Source: Lithodes maja (lineage: Eukaryota; Arthropoda; Malacostraca; Decapoda; Lithodidae). From it: a stretch of 64,000 bases of DNA. The stretch lies in the NCBI GenBank assembly GCA_037953745.1, contig JBAKBP010003185.1, forward strand, positions 62,001 to 126,000. Direction: 5' to 3'. Below, one piece after another: positions 1 through 9,689 of the stretch; positions within the stretch are counted from its first letter, which is position 1; every line of letters begins with the position of its first letter. A program made the position numbers and the translations under genes. A model generated the notes under the pieces. The model was not told where the DNA came from. It ran no database searches and was given only the letters and a program-made list of their open reading frames with translations.

Positions 1-1151
1 GGATCCATTTCGTACAGGTTGGGCGCAAGGCGCCAGGTCCGGGTCCAGAGAGAGCGACATCCACTGCCAGTGTGCCGCCATTAGGCAACTTGGACAAGAA
101 CAATGAAGCCCTGTCACAGCACTGTCATATGAAAACAAAGCCAGCACCAATAACAAGGCTTCATTGTACTGCATAGTAATGGCTGTTGGTCCGCAAGTCT
201 AACGCCATCCCCCTTATTAGTCGCCTTGTACGACACGCAGTAGGATGCGTGGGGCATATTCTTTTTTTCCTCCCCCATAAGTGAAGGCCCCCTTACCCCC
301 TGTTGTGTTGTGTTGTCCCTGTTCGGGCTCTGTCTCGAGTCGGCCACCCCCAGCTGTGGGGTGTGTGCCTGAGTATGCATGTACAATTGTACCAGTACAG
401 TATTGCAATTACAATGGCCAATTCTAGCTATGTCCAGGTACAGTATATACAAAAGAATCAATGCATTGAGAGAGTTCTAGCAAAAAAGAATAAAGTAACT
501 GTAAAAACATGAGATTTGAGCCTTGAGCCATTGTTACAAGAATTCAATGAGTCAAGACATAACTATGTTGCATTGCTTTCTCCACATATTGTGAATGTGA
601 TAACAAATAATACCAACATTACCTCTCCAACGTGGGTGTGACACCCACTGCCACCACTTTCCCCCGAGGGCTCCGTGCTGCCTGTGTTGGGGTGACTGTT
701 CTGAAGTGTGGGTGCTGGAGGATACTCCAGGAGTTTCTGAGACCTGCCAAAGAACAGTTCAACACTTATCATACTGTAACACATTCACAACTGGGAAAAT
801 TTAGATTTGCAAGACAAAGAAGGTTAATAAGATTTAATATAATATATATATGTGTTAATTCTTTATGGGGTAATTATAGGGAATAGGCTCGCACCCTTAT
901 TTCTCATGTTTTTTCCTCCAGATTTTGAGAAATTAGTGTTTTCATGGTCTTAGTTATAATTCCAATGTGGGATACACGATGGGTTGAGGGGGGGGGCTTT
1001 GCCCCCCCTCACCCCCCCATGAATTATTGAAATCGTCATCTATGTTGCCAGCAGGGGGTAAATATCGATTATACTGCATAAAGAAGGCGTTTGTAAACAG
1101 TTAGGATATCCACAAGAGCTCCGAGATTGATTAGAATGGGAATTTTTTCTA
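1..1151. other. Non-coding leader, no gene seen
   Basis: No frame here resembles a known protein; the open frames present are short and unconvincing. The record opens with a BamHI word (GGATCC), which may mark a cloned-insert end. The only structured element I see is the G-run/C-run hairpin at 986-1010. Confidence 0.6.
986..1010. repeat. G-run/C-run hairpin
   Basis: GAGGGGGGGGGC, then TTT, then GCCCCCCCTC form a short G:C hairpin with a 3-nt loop. The function is unknown and it may be the terminus of an unrecognised repeat. The arms differ by two bases in homopolymer length. Confidence 0.6.
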
Positions 1152-1566
1152 TTAACCCTCCAGCCCCGGGGGCTGTAGCTCGCGACTGTACTGCTGTACC
1201 GGGGGTTTTGACGATCTTTGGCCTATGTTAACTACTCTGTAAATCAATGAATATGGCATGTAATGTTGTGAATAAAAAAGAATAATGTTCCACAAACCTT
1301 CCTCTGTCGAATGGCGTTGAGTAGAGGTCTCTAGCCCCTCTGGTTGCATAATGGTGAGCGCGGGAAGACGAGTGCTTTTTTATGCGGGAAATTCCTCCCG
1401 CGTCCGAAAGCGTCGGCCCGGCCAGGGCTACGACGCACCTAGCCGCTCGCCGCGCCAAAGTATTTATCTCCCTTAGACGATTTTAGTGTTTGATATTGAG
1501 AATGTGATGTTTATTTGATATTTTCTAGTTATTTTGAGGCCAATTATATAAAATATGTTTATTAGG

Positions 1567-2255
1567 GTATCACTTTCACTGATATTGGTAATTTTCACTC
1601 GATACCATACATTTTATTAGTAATTGAGGTATGTTATTGTTGTATTAGGCACTGATTATTCGTTATCACAGGTGTTTATTATACTATGGCCATCAAATAT
1701 TAGGTCTTGTGTCACTTTCACTTTGACAAATATGCTTTAGAGAGTGTCACTGTCACTGATAATGCTCATTTTCACTCGATACCGTACATTTTATTAGTAA
1801 TTGAGGTAGGTTATTGTTGTATTAGGCACTGATTATTCGTTATCACAGGTGTTTATTATACTTTGGCCATCAAATCTTAGGTCTTGTGTCACTTTCACTT
1901 TGACAAATATGCTTTAGAGAGTGTCACTGTCACTGATAATGCTCATTTTCACTCGATACCGTACATTTTATTAGTAATTGAGGTAGGTTATTGTTGTATT
2001 AGGCACTGATTATTCGTTATCACAGGTGTTTATTATACTTTGGCCATCAAATCTTAGGTCTTGTGTCACTTTCACTTTGACAAATATGCTTTAGAGAGTG
2101 TCAGTCACTGATAATGCTCATTTTCACTCGATACCGTACATTTTATTAGTAATTGAGGTAGGTTATTGTTGTATTAGGTACTGATTATTCGTTATCACAG
2201 GTGTTTATTATACTTTGGCCATCAAATCTTAGGTCTTGTGTCACTTTCACTTAGT
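1567..2255. repeat. 177-bp tandem array inside the piggyBac element
   Basis: Four head-to-tail copies are recognised from successive CACTCGATACC words at 1596, 1773, 1950 and 2125, giving periods of 177, 177 and 175 bp. Copies 2 to 4 are nearly identical and copy 1 is more diverged. Each unit contains several TGTCACTTTCACT-like words. The array lies downstream of the transposase stop codon and inside the terminal repeats, so it moves with the element. No coding potential was seen. Confidence 0.9.
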
Positions 2256-2521
2256 TATATGATTTGTAAACGTTTTATATACAATTTATTGTGTCTTTTT
2301 TCACTGATTTATATATTTCTATAGGTTCTAATCATATGAATGTCACTTGGTATATACATATGTGTCACTTTCACATATTATTATGGTGGAATTGTATTGG
2401 TATCAATTTTCTCATAATACTTGACTTTTTTATTATAATACATTGGTTTTCTTCCACTTTTTGCCTATATATAATTATAGTGTACATATTGTCATTTTAT
2501 TTGGCAATTTCAGTATGATTA

Positions 2522-5398
2522 TTAGAACTCCAGCTTGGAGTGGTAATCAGAGAAGCACTCTACAGCACAGAGTGCCACCTTGCACGCCACACACTCCGTG
2601 GTTGACTTTCTACCTGGGTGCGGCCTCACCCTGCTGTGGTAGCAGACATGGCACCGCTTCTGCTGTGTTCTTCCTGCTGCATTCTGAGGCAGGAAACCAA
2701 GCTTGTGCCTAAGCATGTATGGACCAGACTGCAAGCGGTCGAGAACGGCGGGCCCAGGATGTGCCACTGCCCTCTGTGGCGTAGCATACTTCTCCAGGAG
2801 CTCCGTCAACACCTGCTTTTGGAACCTCCGCAGGCTATTGAACTTCAGGGGTGGGTTCTCATTCCGAAGCCTGTATATATTATAGGCATTCAGAACTGAC
2901 ATGTCCACCATATGCAGAAAGAACTTTTTGTACCATCTGCACGAGGTACGCAGGCAGTCAATGAAGCCTATCTGCATGTCGGACTTGTCCACCAGCCTCA
3001 TGTTGATGTTGTAGTCCAGGACAGCATCGGGCTTGGTCACCCTGGCCTGGGTGCGGCGATCCACCTTGCCAGTCTCCACCATTTCCCCCTTGTGGATGGT
3101 GGTCAGGAGGTTGACCTTCCGCTGGTCGTGCCAGTGGATAGCCAGAATGGGCCCCGACTTCTTCTTGAAGACATCACCTTTTTTGGTCTTTGGAGGGAAA
3201 GGTGGCATGCCCTTCCTTTTCCCTCGTACTGTGCCTACAGTCCCCGTCTTGCGCTCATGCAGGTACTGTGAGAGAGTGGGGGACGTGTAATAGTTGTCCG
3301 TGTAGAGGACGTGATTCTTATGGAAGTAGCGGTCCATCATGGCTTGCACCACTGCTCCGCCAAAGCCAATGAGGGGGTCCACAAGCACGTCCCCTTCCTT
3401 CCCGCTGTAGACCAGGAAGTCCAGGACATAGCCAGTTTGGCAGTCGCACAGCACAAAGAATTTTATGCCAAAGCGATGTCTTTTTGAGGGGATGTACTGC
3501 CGGAAGCTGAGTTTTCCCCGGAACAGCACAAGAGACTCGTCAATGACGACCTTGCGGAAGGGCTTGAAGTAGGAGGTGAAGCGTTCTCGCATCATCTCAT
3601 ACAACGTCCTAATCTTCCACAGCTTGTCTGGGCGGTGGACGTCGGTGTTGGTGACAAGATGGAGCGCTGCGAGGATATCAAGGTACCGGTCGCGAGCCAT
3701 ATATTTCCCGAAGGCAGGGGTGGAAATCAGATCATTGGTGATCCAATAGTCAGGCAACCTATGCTTCTTGACATGAGGCATTAGCATGGTGAGTGCCAGG
3801 AACACCATGAATTCTTTATGAGTCACTGGGGTCCACTTCCTCATATGGCCCTTGGTCACCTTGCCCAAAAAGTGGACCTGGAATTGGTGCTGCTTGTTTG
3901 TCTCTTTGACAACATAGCCTACCACCTCCTCATCAAAGAATGCCTCAAATAGTTCGTGTGGTGGAGCATTGGGGCCTGCAGGAAAATTGGGGGTAATGCC
4001 TGAACCCTCCAGTGCCTCATCAAAAGCTGGCACATCAGGGTTGTATACATCCCCATCAACTATGTCTTGCCACTGAAAAACGTAGAATGGGTCTTGTCTA
4101 CGCCGACGAGGAGCTCCAACTGGTGGCCCAGCACGCCCACGGCCAACTCGGGAGGCGCGCGCCCTAGGGCGGCGAGGGCGTCGGCCAGGGCGGCGGGCAG
4201 GAAGACGGGCAGCACGAAGCCGGGCCAAGCGGGTGGGTCGAGGGTCGTCGATGTCCATATATTCATCGTCATCGTGGTCATCTTGCCCTGACGGTGGACC
4301 TATGTAATCATGGCCAGAGTCTTCAGAGAGGTGCCCTTCATCATCAGTGGCCCCCACATAATCTGGCGGGGAACCAGTGATGCGTGGGCGGCGTGCGGGT
4401 GGGGAAGGAGTGGCAGGTGAGGCTGTGTCCTCCCGAGGTCCCGGGCTCCTTGGCCTGCGACGAGTGACAGAAAGCAATGATTCACTTTCACTAGGCCCAG
4501 GTATTGGTGATGCGAGCTCAAAGACTTCTGCAGGAAGACATGTTGAAGGCGGGAGAGGTGGGGAGGACCGTGGGGAAAGTTGCGGGGACGTATGGCTGGG
4601 GCCGGCCGGGGTGGACGCCGCCGCGGGAGCCTCGAACAAAACTCTCTTACTTTTCTTAATTTTCTTAGTATATTTTCTACCTTTCCCCTTTTCGGCAGCA
4701 GTATGTCTCCTGTCGGGGGACCTAGGAGGCAAATAGGCCGAAAGTGGGGGGTCCTCAACCCTTGGCAATGGTGGGGGTGGTGGGGAAGAATGCGGGGCAT
4801 CCGGGTCATCTTGGGTGGCGTGGGTAGATAAGGGAGACAATGGCGGTCGAGAAGGGTCACCACGCTGACCCTCACTCACAGCCTCATCCTCACCAAGTAT
4901 TTTTGCTTGTTCCCTAGCTGCCGCGGCCGCCTTCTCAAGTATTTTTCGCTTGTACAAATGTAGCTTGAAAGGCGATTTACCTGGGGAAGGGCTTGGAGTC
5001 GTGTCACTTATGCGAAATTTGGTGAGTGACCTTGAACTCTCCCACTCACTCACTCTCTCAAGTTCACTGTCTTTAGGTAAACCAGCTTCCTCAACAACTG
5101 GTACATTACCTTCATCACTCTCATCACTGTCAAATTCTCTCGCAAATCCCAGGAATTGTTCTTTATCACTCTCATGGCCATAATCACTCGACTTATAATT
5201 ACTGGAGTGGTCACTCACTTCTTCATCAATCTTATGCTTGGCATCAGCTTTCTCATAAAGTCTCAAAGTCGTCTCAATACCTCCGGGAGATAACACATTT
5301 AGGCGATGGCGTCGGGGTAAGGCACGACGCACTAGCAAGGGCGTCGTAGGAAGCCCGCTGTCGGACACGGCGGAATCACTATTTGGTGCACTGTCCAT
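2522..5398 (-). CDS. piggyBac transposase (PGBD-like), 958 aa
   Basis: It catalyses cut-and-paste transposition at TTAA. I start it at the ATG ending at 5398 (MDSAPNSD), the first methionine inside the element; the open frame runs on to 5659, but that upstream ATG lies beyond the right terminal repeat. Residue numbers here are counted from 5659 (subtract 87 for the chosen start). About 440 N-terminal residues are acidic, Ser/Pro- and Arg-rich low complexity. The transposase core begins near 525. Catalytic aspartates are visible at D707 (VVIDESL), D788 (YTDNYYTS) and D891/D894 (VDKSD). The C terminus carries a cysteine-rich RING-like domain with CxxC pairs at 1003/1006 and 1023/1026 plus later Cys and His. 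Typical family members are near 600 residues, so the N-terminal extension is unusual. There are no internal stops or frameshifts. Confidence 0.9.
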   Translation of the reverse strand: MDSAPNSDSAVSDSGLPTTPLLVRRALPRRHRLNVLSPGGIETTLRLYEKADAKHKIDEEVSDHSSNYKSSDYGHESDKEQFLGFAREFDSDESDEGNVPVVEEAGLPKDSELERVSEWESSRSLTKFRISDTTPSPSPGKSPFKLHLYKRKILEKAAAAAREQAKILGEDEAVSEGQRGDPSRPPLSPLSTHATQDDPDAPHSSPPPPPLPRVEDPPLSAYLPPRSPDRRHTAAEKGKGRKYTKKIKKSKRVLFEAPAAASTPAGPSHTSPQLSPRSSPPLPPSTCLPAEVFELASPIPGPSESESLLSVTRRRPRSPGPREDTASPATPSPPARRPRITGSPPDYVGATDDEGHLSEDSGHDYIGPPSGQDDHDDDEYMDIDDPRPTRLARLRAARLPARRPGRRPRRPRARASRVGRGRAGPPVGAPRRRRQDPFYVFQWQDIVDGDVYNPDVPAFDEALEGSGITPNFPAGPNAPPHELFEAFFDEEVVGYVVKETNKQHQFQVHFLGKVTKGHMRKWTPVTHKEFMVFLALTMLMPHVKKHRLPDYWITNDLISTPAFGKYMARDRYLDILAALHLVTNTDVHRPDKLWKIRTLYEMMRERFTSYFKPFRKVVIDESLVLFRGKLSFRQYIPSKRHRFGIKFFVLCDCQTGYVLDFLVYSGKEGDVLVDPLIGFGGAVVQAMMDRYFHKNHVLYTDNYYTSPTLSQYLHERKTGTVGTVRGKRKGMPPFPPKTKKGDVFKKKSGPILAIHWHDQRKVNLLTTIHKGEMVETGKVDRRTQARVTKPDAVLDYNINMRLVDKSDMQIGFIDCLRTSCRWYKKFFLHMVDMSVLNAYNIYRLRNENPPLKFNSLRRFQKQVLTELLEKYATPQRAVAHPGPAVLDRLQSGPYMLRHKLGFLPQNAAGRTQQKRCHVCYHSRVRPHPGRKSTTECVACKVALCAVECFSDYHSKLEF

Positions 5399-5595
5399 GA
5401 TGGCGTCGGGGTAGGTACTGTTGTTGTGGCGTCGTTTACGCCGGGTGGCGCCACCTACCGTCCCATGATACCAAAATGTACGCGCGGCTTTCGAAAAGCA
5501 AGCATGCAAGCAAGGGGCGTACAAGAGGCCATCCGGGTTGCGCGGGCCGAGTTTATTATGGGCGTACAAGAGGTCATCCGGGTTGGAGGGGTTAA

Positions 5596-6544
5596 TATCG
5601 GGTTTTATAAATGTGATAAAAATTATTCTCCCACAGTGGATTATACATGAGTACAGCATAAGGATTCCATAAACCTACATTGTCCCTAATAAATTATGTA
5701 TAATAAGGCTGCGAGCCTATTCCCTATAATTATCCTTTATGGTATCAAATATTCATTAAATAGTAGGTAGGTGATCTATTATTCACTCACTCTAATACAG
5801 TACTGCTATAATTAAAGTGACAAGCACTGAAAAAATCCAATACCTGTAGTTAAATGTTTGACAATACTGGGTTGGTAACCATATAGCCTAGTCAGATCAA
5901 CTAGGAGGTGGCTGACTCTTAGTCTAATTGGCAGTTCAACTTATTCTTGCAAGCAGATGGCAATACAGCATGTGGATTGGACATTTTATTTATTACTATT
6001 ATTTTTGTTTTAAATGTGTATTAAGGAGACAAGAGGCAAAGCTGCCTATAACAAGTGTCCCCCCAGGCATGGGATAATCATAATAGATTACAATCAATTA
6101 AAGTTTTCTAAGTAATTGTAATTGATTACTTTCTTATAATTGGGGATGTAATCATAATCGATTATTCTAAAAAGTAATCATAATCATGATTACTTTTACA
6201 ATTACACCAGTACAGAGTAGCCTACTCAGTATAGACATATTTAGAATTTTATTATATTATGGTTTGAAATGTTCGATGATGCTCTCTGCATTCAGTGAAG
6301 TTCATTAGCTAATTTAGAATTTCAGGTACCATATTTAACTTCATTATAAAATGAATCTGTGTTCAAGCTTTACACAGAAATAACGAGTAGGCCTACATTC
6401 CATGATTCAACCGTCTTGCGTCAGGCCATCGTATGTGTTGTTTATGATTTACACCTTTTGGATTCCTTAGATCACTTGTACATGCTATATTCCATACGGA
6501 ACATACAGTCCTTTATTTAGTTGATAACCTAGGTAGGATAAAAT
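5596..6544. other. AT-rich intergenic sequence
   Basis: No gene was seen. Around 6062-6216 the sequence is a degenerate run of short palindromic words of the TAATCATAATCGATTA type, probably an old repeat or simple-sequence decay product. Confidence 0.5.
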
Positions 6545-7343
6545 CTCTCCTCTAACATCTTCCCTACTTGCTGGAAGTTTGCTCTCATTCAACCTGTCCC
6601 AAAGAAGGGTGACCGCTCTCAACCCTCCAACTATTGTCCATTTGCTTTCATTTCTTGCATCTCCAAAGTTTTTAAAACTCTTCTTACTTTGAAATTTCTA
6701 CTCTCAGATTGCCAGTATGGCTTCCTTAGGGGTCGCTCTCCTGGTGATCTTCTTTCATATCTTACTAACTCTTGGTCATCCTCCTTTCAAGACTTCGGTG
6801 AGGCCTTTTCTATTGCGCTAGACATATTGAAGGCATTTAATAGAGTCTGGCACAAATATCTAATTTCTAAACTGCCCTCTTTCAGTTTCTATCCCTCAAT
6901 CTGTGCCTTTATCTCTAATTTCTTTTCTGGCCGTTCTATAGTTGCAGTTGTAGACGGCCATCGTTCACTTCCTCAACCTATCAACTCCAGTGTTCCTCAG
7001 GGTTCTGTCCTATCTCCAGTTCTCTTTCTAATATTTAATAGAGTCTGGCACAAATATCTAATTTCTAAACTGACCTCCTTCGGTTTCTATCCCTCTATCT
7101 GTGCCTTTATCTCTAAATTTTGTTCTGGCCGTTCTATAGCTGCAGTTCTAGACGGCCATCGTTCACTTCCTCAACATATCAACTCCAGTGTTCCTCAGGG
7201 TTCTGTCCTATCTCCAGTTTTCATTCTAATATTCATTAATGATCTTCTCAACTGTACCTCCAGTCCTATCAATTCCTATGCTGATAACTCTACCTTACAC
7301 TATTCAACTAGTTTTTTTCAGAACACCCCAGCAAGCAATCATT
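6545..7343 (+). pseudogene. Jockey-like LINE reverse-transcriptase fragment
   Basis: An uninterrupted frame runs from about 6545 through the fingers and palm of a non-LTR reverse transcriptase (WKFALIQPVPKKGD, QYGFLRGRS, SVPQGSVLSPV). The endonuclease and thumb are missing. A 198-bp segment of the palm (about 6836-7033) is duplicated in tandem and in frame (about 7034-7231), so NRVWHKYLISKL and SVPQGSVLSPV occur twice. The catalytic YADD position reads YADN. Weak similarity to the same family continues to about 7500 in other frames. It is a 5'-truncated dead copy. Confidence 0.75.
6836..7231 (+). repeat. 198-bp in-frame tandem duplication in the RT palm
   Basis: Two adjacent 198-bp units (66 codons) start at TTAATAGAGTCTGGCAC. 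By eye they differ at roughly 15-17 positions, so the duplication is not recent. The frame stays open across the junction. Confidence 0.8.
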
Positions 7344-7504
7344 AAAAAACTCACGTGATGTAGCCATAGAACTATTATCTTCTGATCTATCAATCATTTC
7401 CAAATGGGGCAAAGAAAATCTTATTGCTTTCAATGTTTCCAAAACCCAATATCTCCATTTATCTACCCATCAAGAACTCCCACAGGTTTATCCCTTATAG
7501 GCTT

Positions 7505-7783
7505 ATACTGTACTGTACTTAAAGAATGTACCAAGAAACTGAGAAAGGTGCGGAAGAAAATAGAACATTTTGGAATAAAGTCAATAAATGTATAAGAGAA
7601 AGGCAAGAGTGTACACAAGTAATATTAGTAGGCGACATGAATGGTAAGAGTTGGAAACGAGGAGATAGACGGTATAGTGGGTAAATGGGGTGTGGACTTC
7701 CTTTTAGAAGTATGTGCGGAGAGAGAGATGTTTCTGGCTAACACATTTTTTGAACATAGTCACATTCATAGATATACAGTACA
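7505..7783 (+). pseudogene. RTE-like LINE endonuclease fragment (5' part)
   Basis: The frame reads CTQVILVGDMNGK and later VCAEREMFLANTFFEHSHIHRYT, which matches the apurinic-like endonuclease of RTE-type LINEs. Frameshifts are present. The sequence stops at 7783, and what looks like the missing continuation (SLIDYAMMDSGL, TGSDHC) resumes near 13965 on the same strand. I infer that both pieces belong to one element split by a 6.2-kb insertion. Confidence 0.65.
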
Positions 7784-8117
7784 TTTTTTTTTTTAAGAGA
7801 CAATGAACGGAGGAAGGAAAAACACAGATAAAACAAAAAGGTCCATGTGCCTAAAGGCATCCTCCATTCATAAAGTGTTTGTAACAACTGGATTTAAACA
7901 TTTGTAGATTGTAAGTTTGTGGAAAGCAATTCGAGGGAAGTGAATTCCAAAGAGTAGTAGTTCTAGGGATAAATGAATTTTGATAAGCAGACGTTCTGCA
8001 CTGTGGAGGAGAAAGTGTAAATTCATGGGCGCTCTCAGCTGCCCTAGTTCTGCCCTAGGGTCTTGCTGAGTACCGTGGATATTGCATTGTCACTGCTATA
8101 AGCTAAAAACAGTGTGC
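7784..8117 (-). pseudogene. Jockey-like LINE C-terminal and 3' end with poly(A)
   Basis: Read on the minus strand, this encodes LSPPQCRTSAYQNSF, PRTTTLWNSLPSNCFP and MFKSSCYKHF, the conserved C terminus of a decapod-type jockey-like ORF2. It ends in an 11-base A run (T run at 7784-7794). Its upstream part is probably the minus-strand RT piece at 13478-13950, separated from it by inserted LINE-alpha sequence. Confidence 0.6.
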
Positions 8118-8160
8118 AAAATTGGTTAAAGTTTTTGCACCACACACATCTGCCATCCTG

Positions 8161-8339
8161 TGCGTGGTCTCTCCACGCATCTCGGTTGGGCTACCCCCAA
8201 AGGGTAGCCAAGTCGATCCCCACCTGCCCGCGGTGACCTTGCAGACACCACTTTTCATTTTTTTTTTTTTCCATTTTAATTTTTTTCCATTGTGGTGGCA
8301 CTGACGGGGACGGCGCTACCTGGGGTCTGTCCCAGGTAG
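8161..8339 (+). promoter_or_regulatory. Structured 5' UTR of LINE-alpha (three hairpins)
   Basis: Hairpins lie at 8161-8179 (TGCGTGG/CCACGCA), 8189-8209 (GGCTACCC/GGGTAGCC) and 8316-8339 (CTACCTGGG/CCCAGGTAG, 9 bp). The second and third are kept in copy 2, at 35896-35916 and 35767-35789, with the third loop changed but its stem intact. They may act in internal promotion, translation or RNP assembly. The role is inference. Confidence 0.6.
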
Positions 8340-8438
8340 TTATTTTCACGTTTTTTTTAAACTAGGGTTTTCTTTTATTTTTAATCAGATACAAAATACA
8401 GGTGGTTTTGTTTTTAATTATTGGTTACTTCCACTGAA

Positions 8439-9689
8439 ATGGCAGCGGGCAAGCAGAGTTGTAGTTGTGGGAAGGTTGTGGGGAAGGCCAAATCACTGGG
8501 CTGCTACTCGTGTGGTACCTATTTTCATGTTAACTGTATAAATGTTGATGATGAGGACCTCAGAGTACTTGCAAAGAAGAAACCTGGATTTAAATGGCAT
8601 TGCACTGTTTGCGATACCACCCCCCTGGCTGCAAAGGATGCAGCAATTAGTCAGCAGACCTTGGATGACCTGACGGCTGCCCTAGTTGGTGAAGTGAAGA
8701 CTGCCATTGTAAACGAAGTGAAGGGTGCCCTTGCTGCAGTGGCCGTGGAGATAGAGAGTATTGGTAACAGAATGGATATCCTTGAGACTAAAGTTGCTGC
8801 CCCCGACATTCCCTTGTTTGCCAAGATAGTTCAGCAAACATTTGAAGAGACCAAAAAGGAGCCGACCAAACGCACCACTGAGGTGGTAGATGGTGGAAAG
8901 AAAAAAACTGTCTGGGACCATCAGGTCCTGGTAGTGAAGCCAAAAGACCGATCCTCCGAGCCAGTAAGCCCACCAGATACAAAGGCAATCGAGACTGCTT
9001 TGGCTTCGGTTCCGGTTAACAAGTTAACTAGAACTGATTCAGGTGTACTGGTGGTACGACTTCCATCCAAGAAAGCCAAAGAAGATGCAGGAAGGGCCAT
9101 CAATCAGTGTTTGGGGGTGGACAGTGCCTTCAGTGTCTCCGAACCAAAGAAGATGATGCCAAAAATGACTCTGGTAGGCATTGCTAATGATGCTGAGGAT
9201 AATGAGATCATTCCCAGCATCCTCAACAAGAACCCAAGAATAAAGTCCCTGGTCGACGATGGCTTAGCTATGAATTTGCTATTCACTAAGCAAAAGAGTG
9301 ATGCACACACTAAGACTGCGGTAGTAAAAATGTCACCTGAAATACGCTCTTCCATTGTGGATGATGGCAATTCTGTGTATGTTGGACTTGTGAGATGTCG
9401 TGCATACGATCGCTTCTGGGTAACACAATGTTACCATTGCCAGGGCTTTGGTCATACCAGTGACAGGTGTTATCGGAAAAATGAGGATCCAAAATGCAAC
9501 TTCTGTGCCGGTACTCATAACTCAAAAGACTGCACCAACAAGACTTCCCCCAAATGTATAAATTGTATGAGCTCCACATCAGTTACGGAGCCGCCAAATC
9601 ATTTCGCCTCAAGTAGAAATTGTCCTTTAATGACAGCTCAGAGAAATAAAGTTATTGAGAACACCAATTTTGTAGGTTCAAAAAACTGA
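8439..9689 (+). CDS. LINE-alpha ORF1: PHD finger plus zinc-knuckle protein
   Basis: A nucleic-acid-binding ORF1 protein that would coat the LINE RNA. I start at ATG 8439 (MAAGKQ), giving 416 residues. Residues about 8-60 form a PHD-type finger (CSCGK, CYSCG, FHVNC, WHCTVC). A helical segment follows, then a conserved domain, then C-terminal knuckles CYHCQGFGHTSDRC, CNFCAGTHNSKDC and a CINC-H-C motif. From EPTKRTTEV onward it is almost identical to the ORF1 of copy 2, but the N-terminal 140 residues are unrelated. The stop at 9687-9689 directly follows a slippery heptamer. Confidence 0.85.
   Translation: MAAGKQSCSCGKVVGKAKSLGCYSCGTYFHVNCINVDDEDLRVLAKKKPGFKWHCTVCDTTPLAAKDAAISQQTLDDLTAALVGEVKTAIVNEVKGALAAVAVEIESIGNRMDILETKVAAPDIPLFAKIVQQTFEETKKEPTKRTTEVVDGGKKKTVWDHQVLVVKPKDRSSEPVSPPDTKAIETALASVPVNKLTRTDSGVLVVRLPSKKAKEDAGRAINQCLGVDSAFSVSEPKKMMPKMTLVGIANDAEDNEIIPSILNKNPRIKSLVDDGLAMNLLFTKQKSDAHTKTAVVKMSPEIRSSIVDDGNSVYVGLVRCRAYDRFWVTQCYHCQGFGHTSDRCYRKNEDPKCNFCAGTHNSKDCTNKTSPKCINCMSSTSVTEPPNHFASSRNCPLMTAQRNKVIENTNFVGSKN
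9680..9686 (+). promoter_or_regulatory. Candidate -1 ribosomal frameshift site (A AAA AAC)
   Basis: The ORF1 codons read TCA AAA AAC TGA, placing A_AAA_AAC in the exact zero-frame phase of a canonical -1 slippery heptamer, immediately before the stop. Slipping by -1 enters the ORF2 frame, which is open from here and has no ATG before the endonuclease begins. A short imperfect hairpin (CCGGT/ACTGG) lies about 20 nt downstream, farther than the usual spacer. The site is conserved in copy 2 at 34280-34286. Confidence 0.65.

Larger units (their letters stand above)
1156..5591 (-). mobile_element. Complete piggyBac-superfamily DNA transposon
   Basis: The element is flanked by TTAA on both sides (1152-1155 and 5592-5595), the target site used by piggyBac. 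The left end starts CCCTCCAGCCCCGG (1156-1169). The right end, read on the minus strand, starts CCCCTCCAACCCGG (5578-5591). Just inside the right end are two copies of CCCGGATG(A/G)CCTCTTGTACGCCC, at 5560-5582 and 5515-5537, 45 bp apart. Inside the left end a second CCGGGGG motif lies at 1198-1210. These are candidate transposase-binding sites. The single gene is on the minus strand, and a 177-bp tandem array fills much of the space between its stop codon and the left end. All parts needed for mobility appear to be present. Activity is inference. Confidence 0.9.

Noticed and set aside
1..6. GGATCC at the first base as evidence of a cloned BamHI insert end
   Set aside because: Possible, but a single six-base word proves nothing without vector sequence.
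1500..2260. CRISPR array
   Set aside because: The 177-bp tandem units have no spacer/repeat alternation and sit in a eukaryotic transposon.
4300..4875. Second minus-strand and several plus-strand frames over the transposase N-terminus
   Set aside because: GC-rich, low-complexity coding sequence keeps other frames open. The composition and the catalytic domain support only the main frame.
5399..5659. N-terminal extension of the transposase frame by 87 codons
   Set aside because: The upstream ATG at 5659 lies outside the right terminal repeat and TTAA. The extra residues are translated subterminal repeats and flanking DNA.
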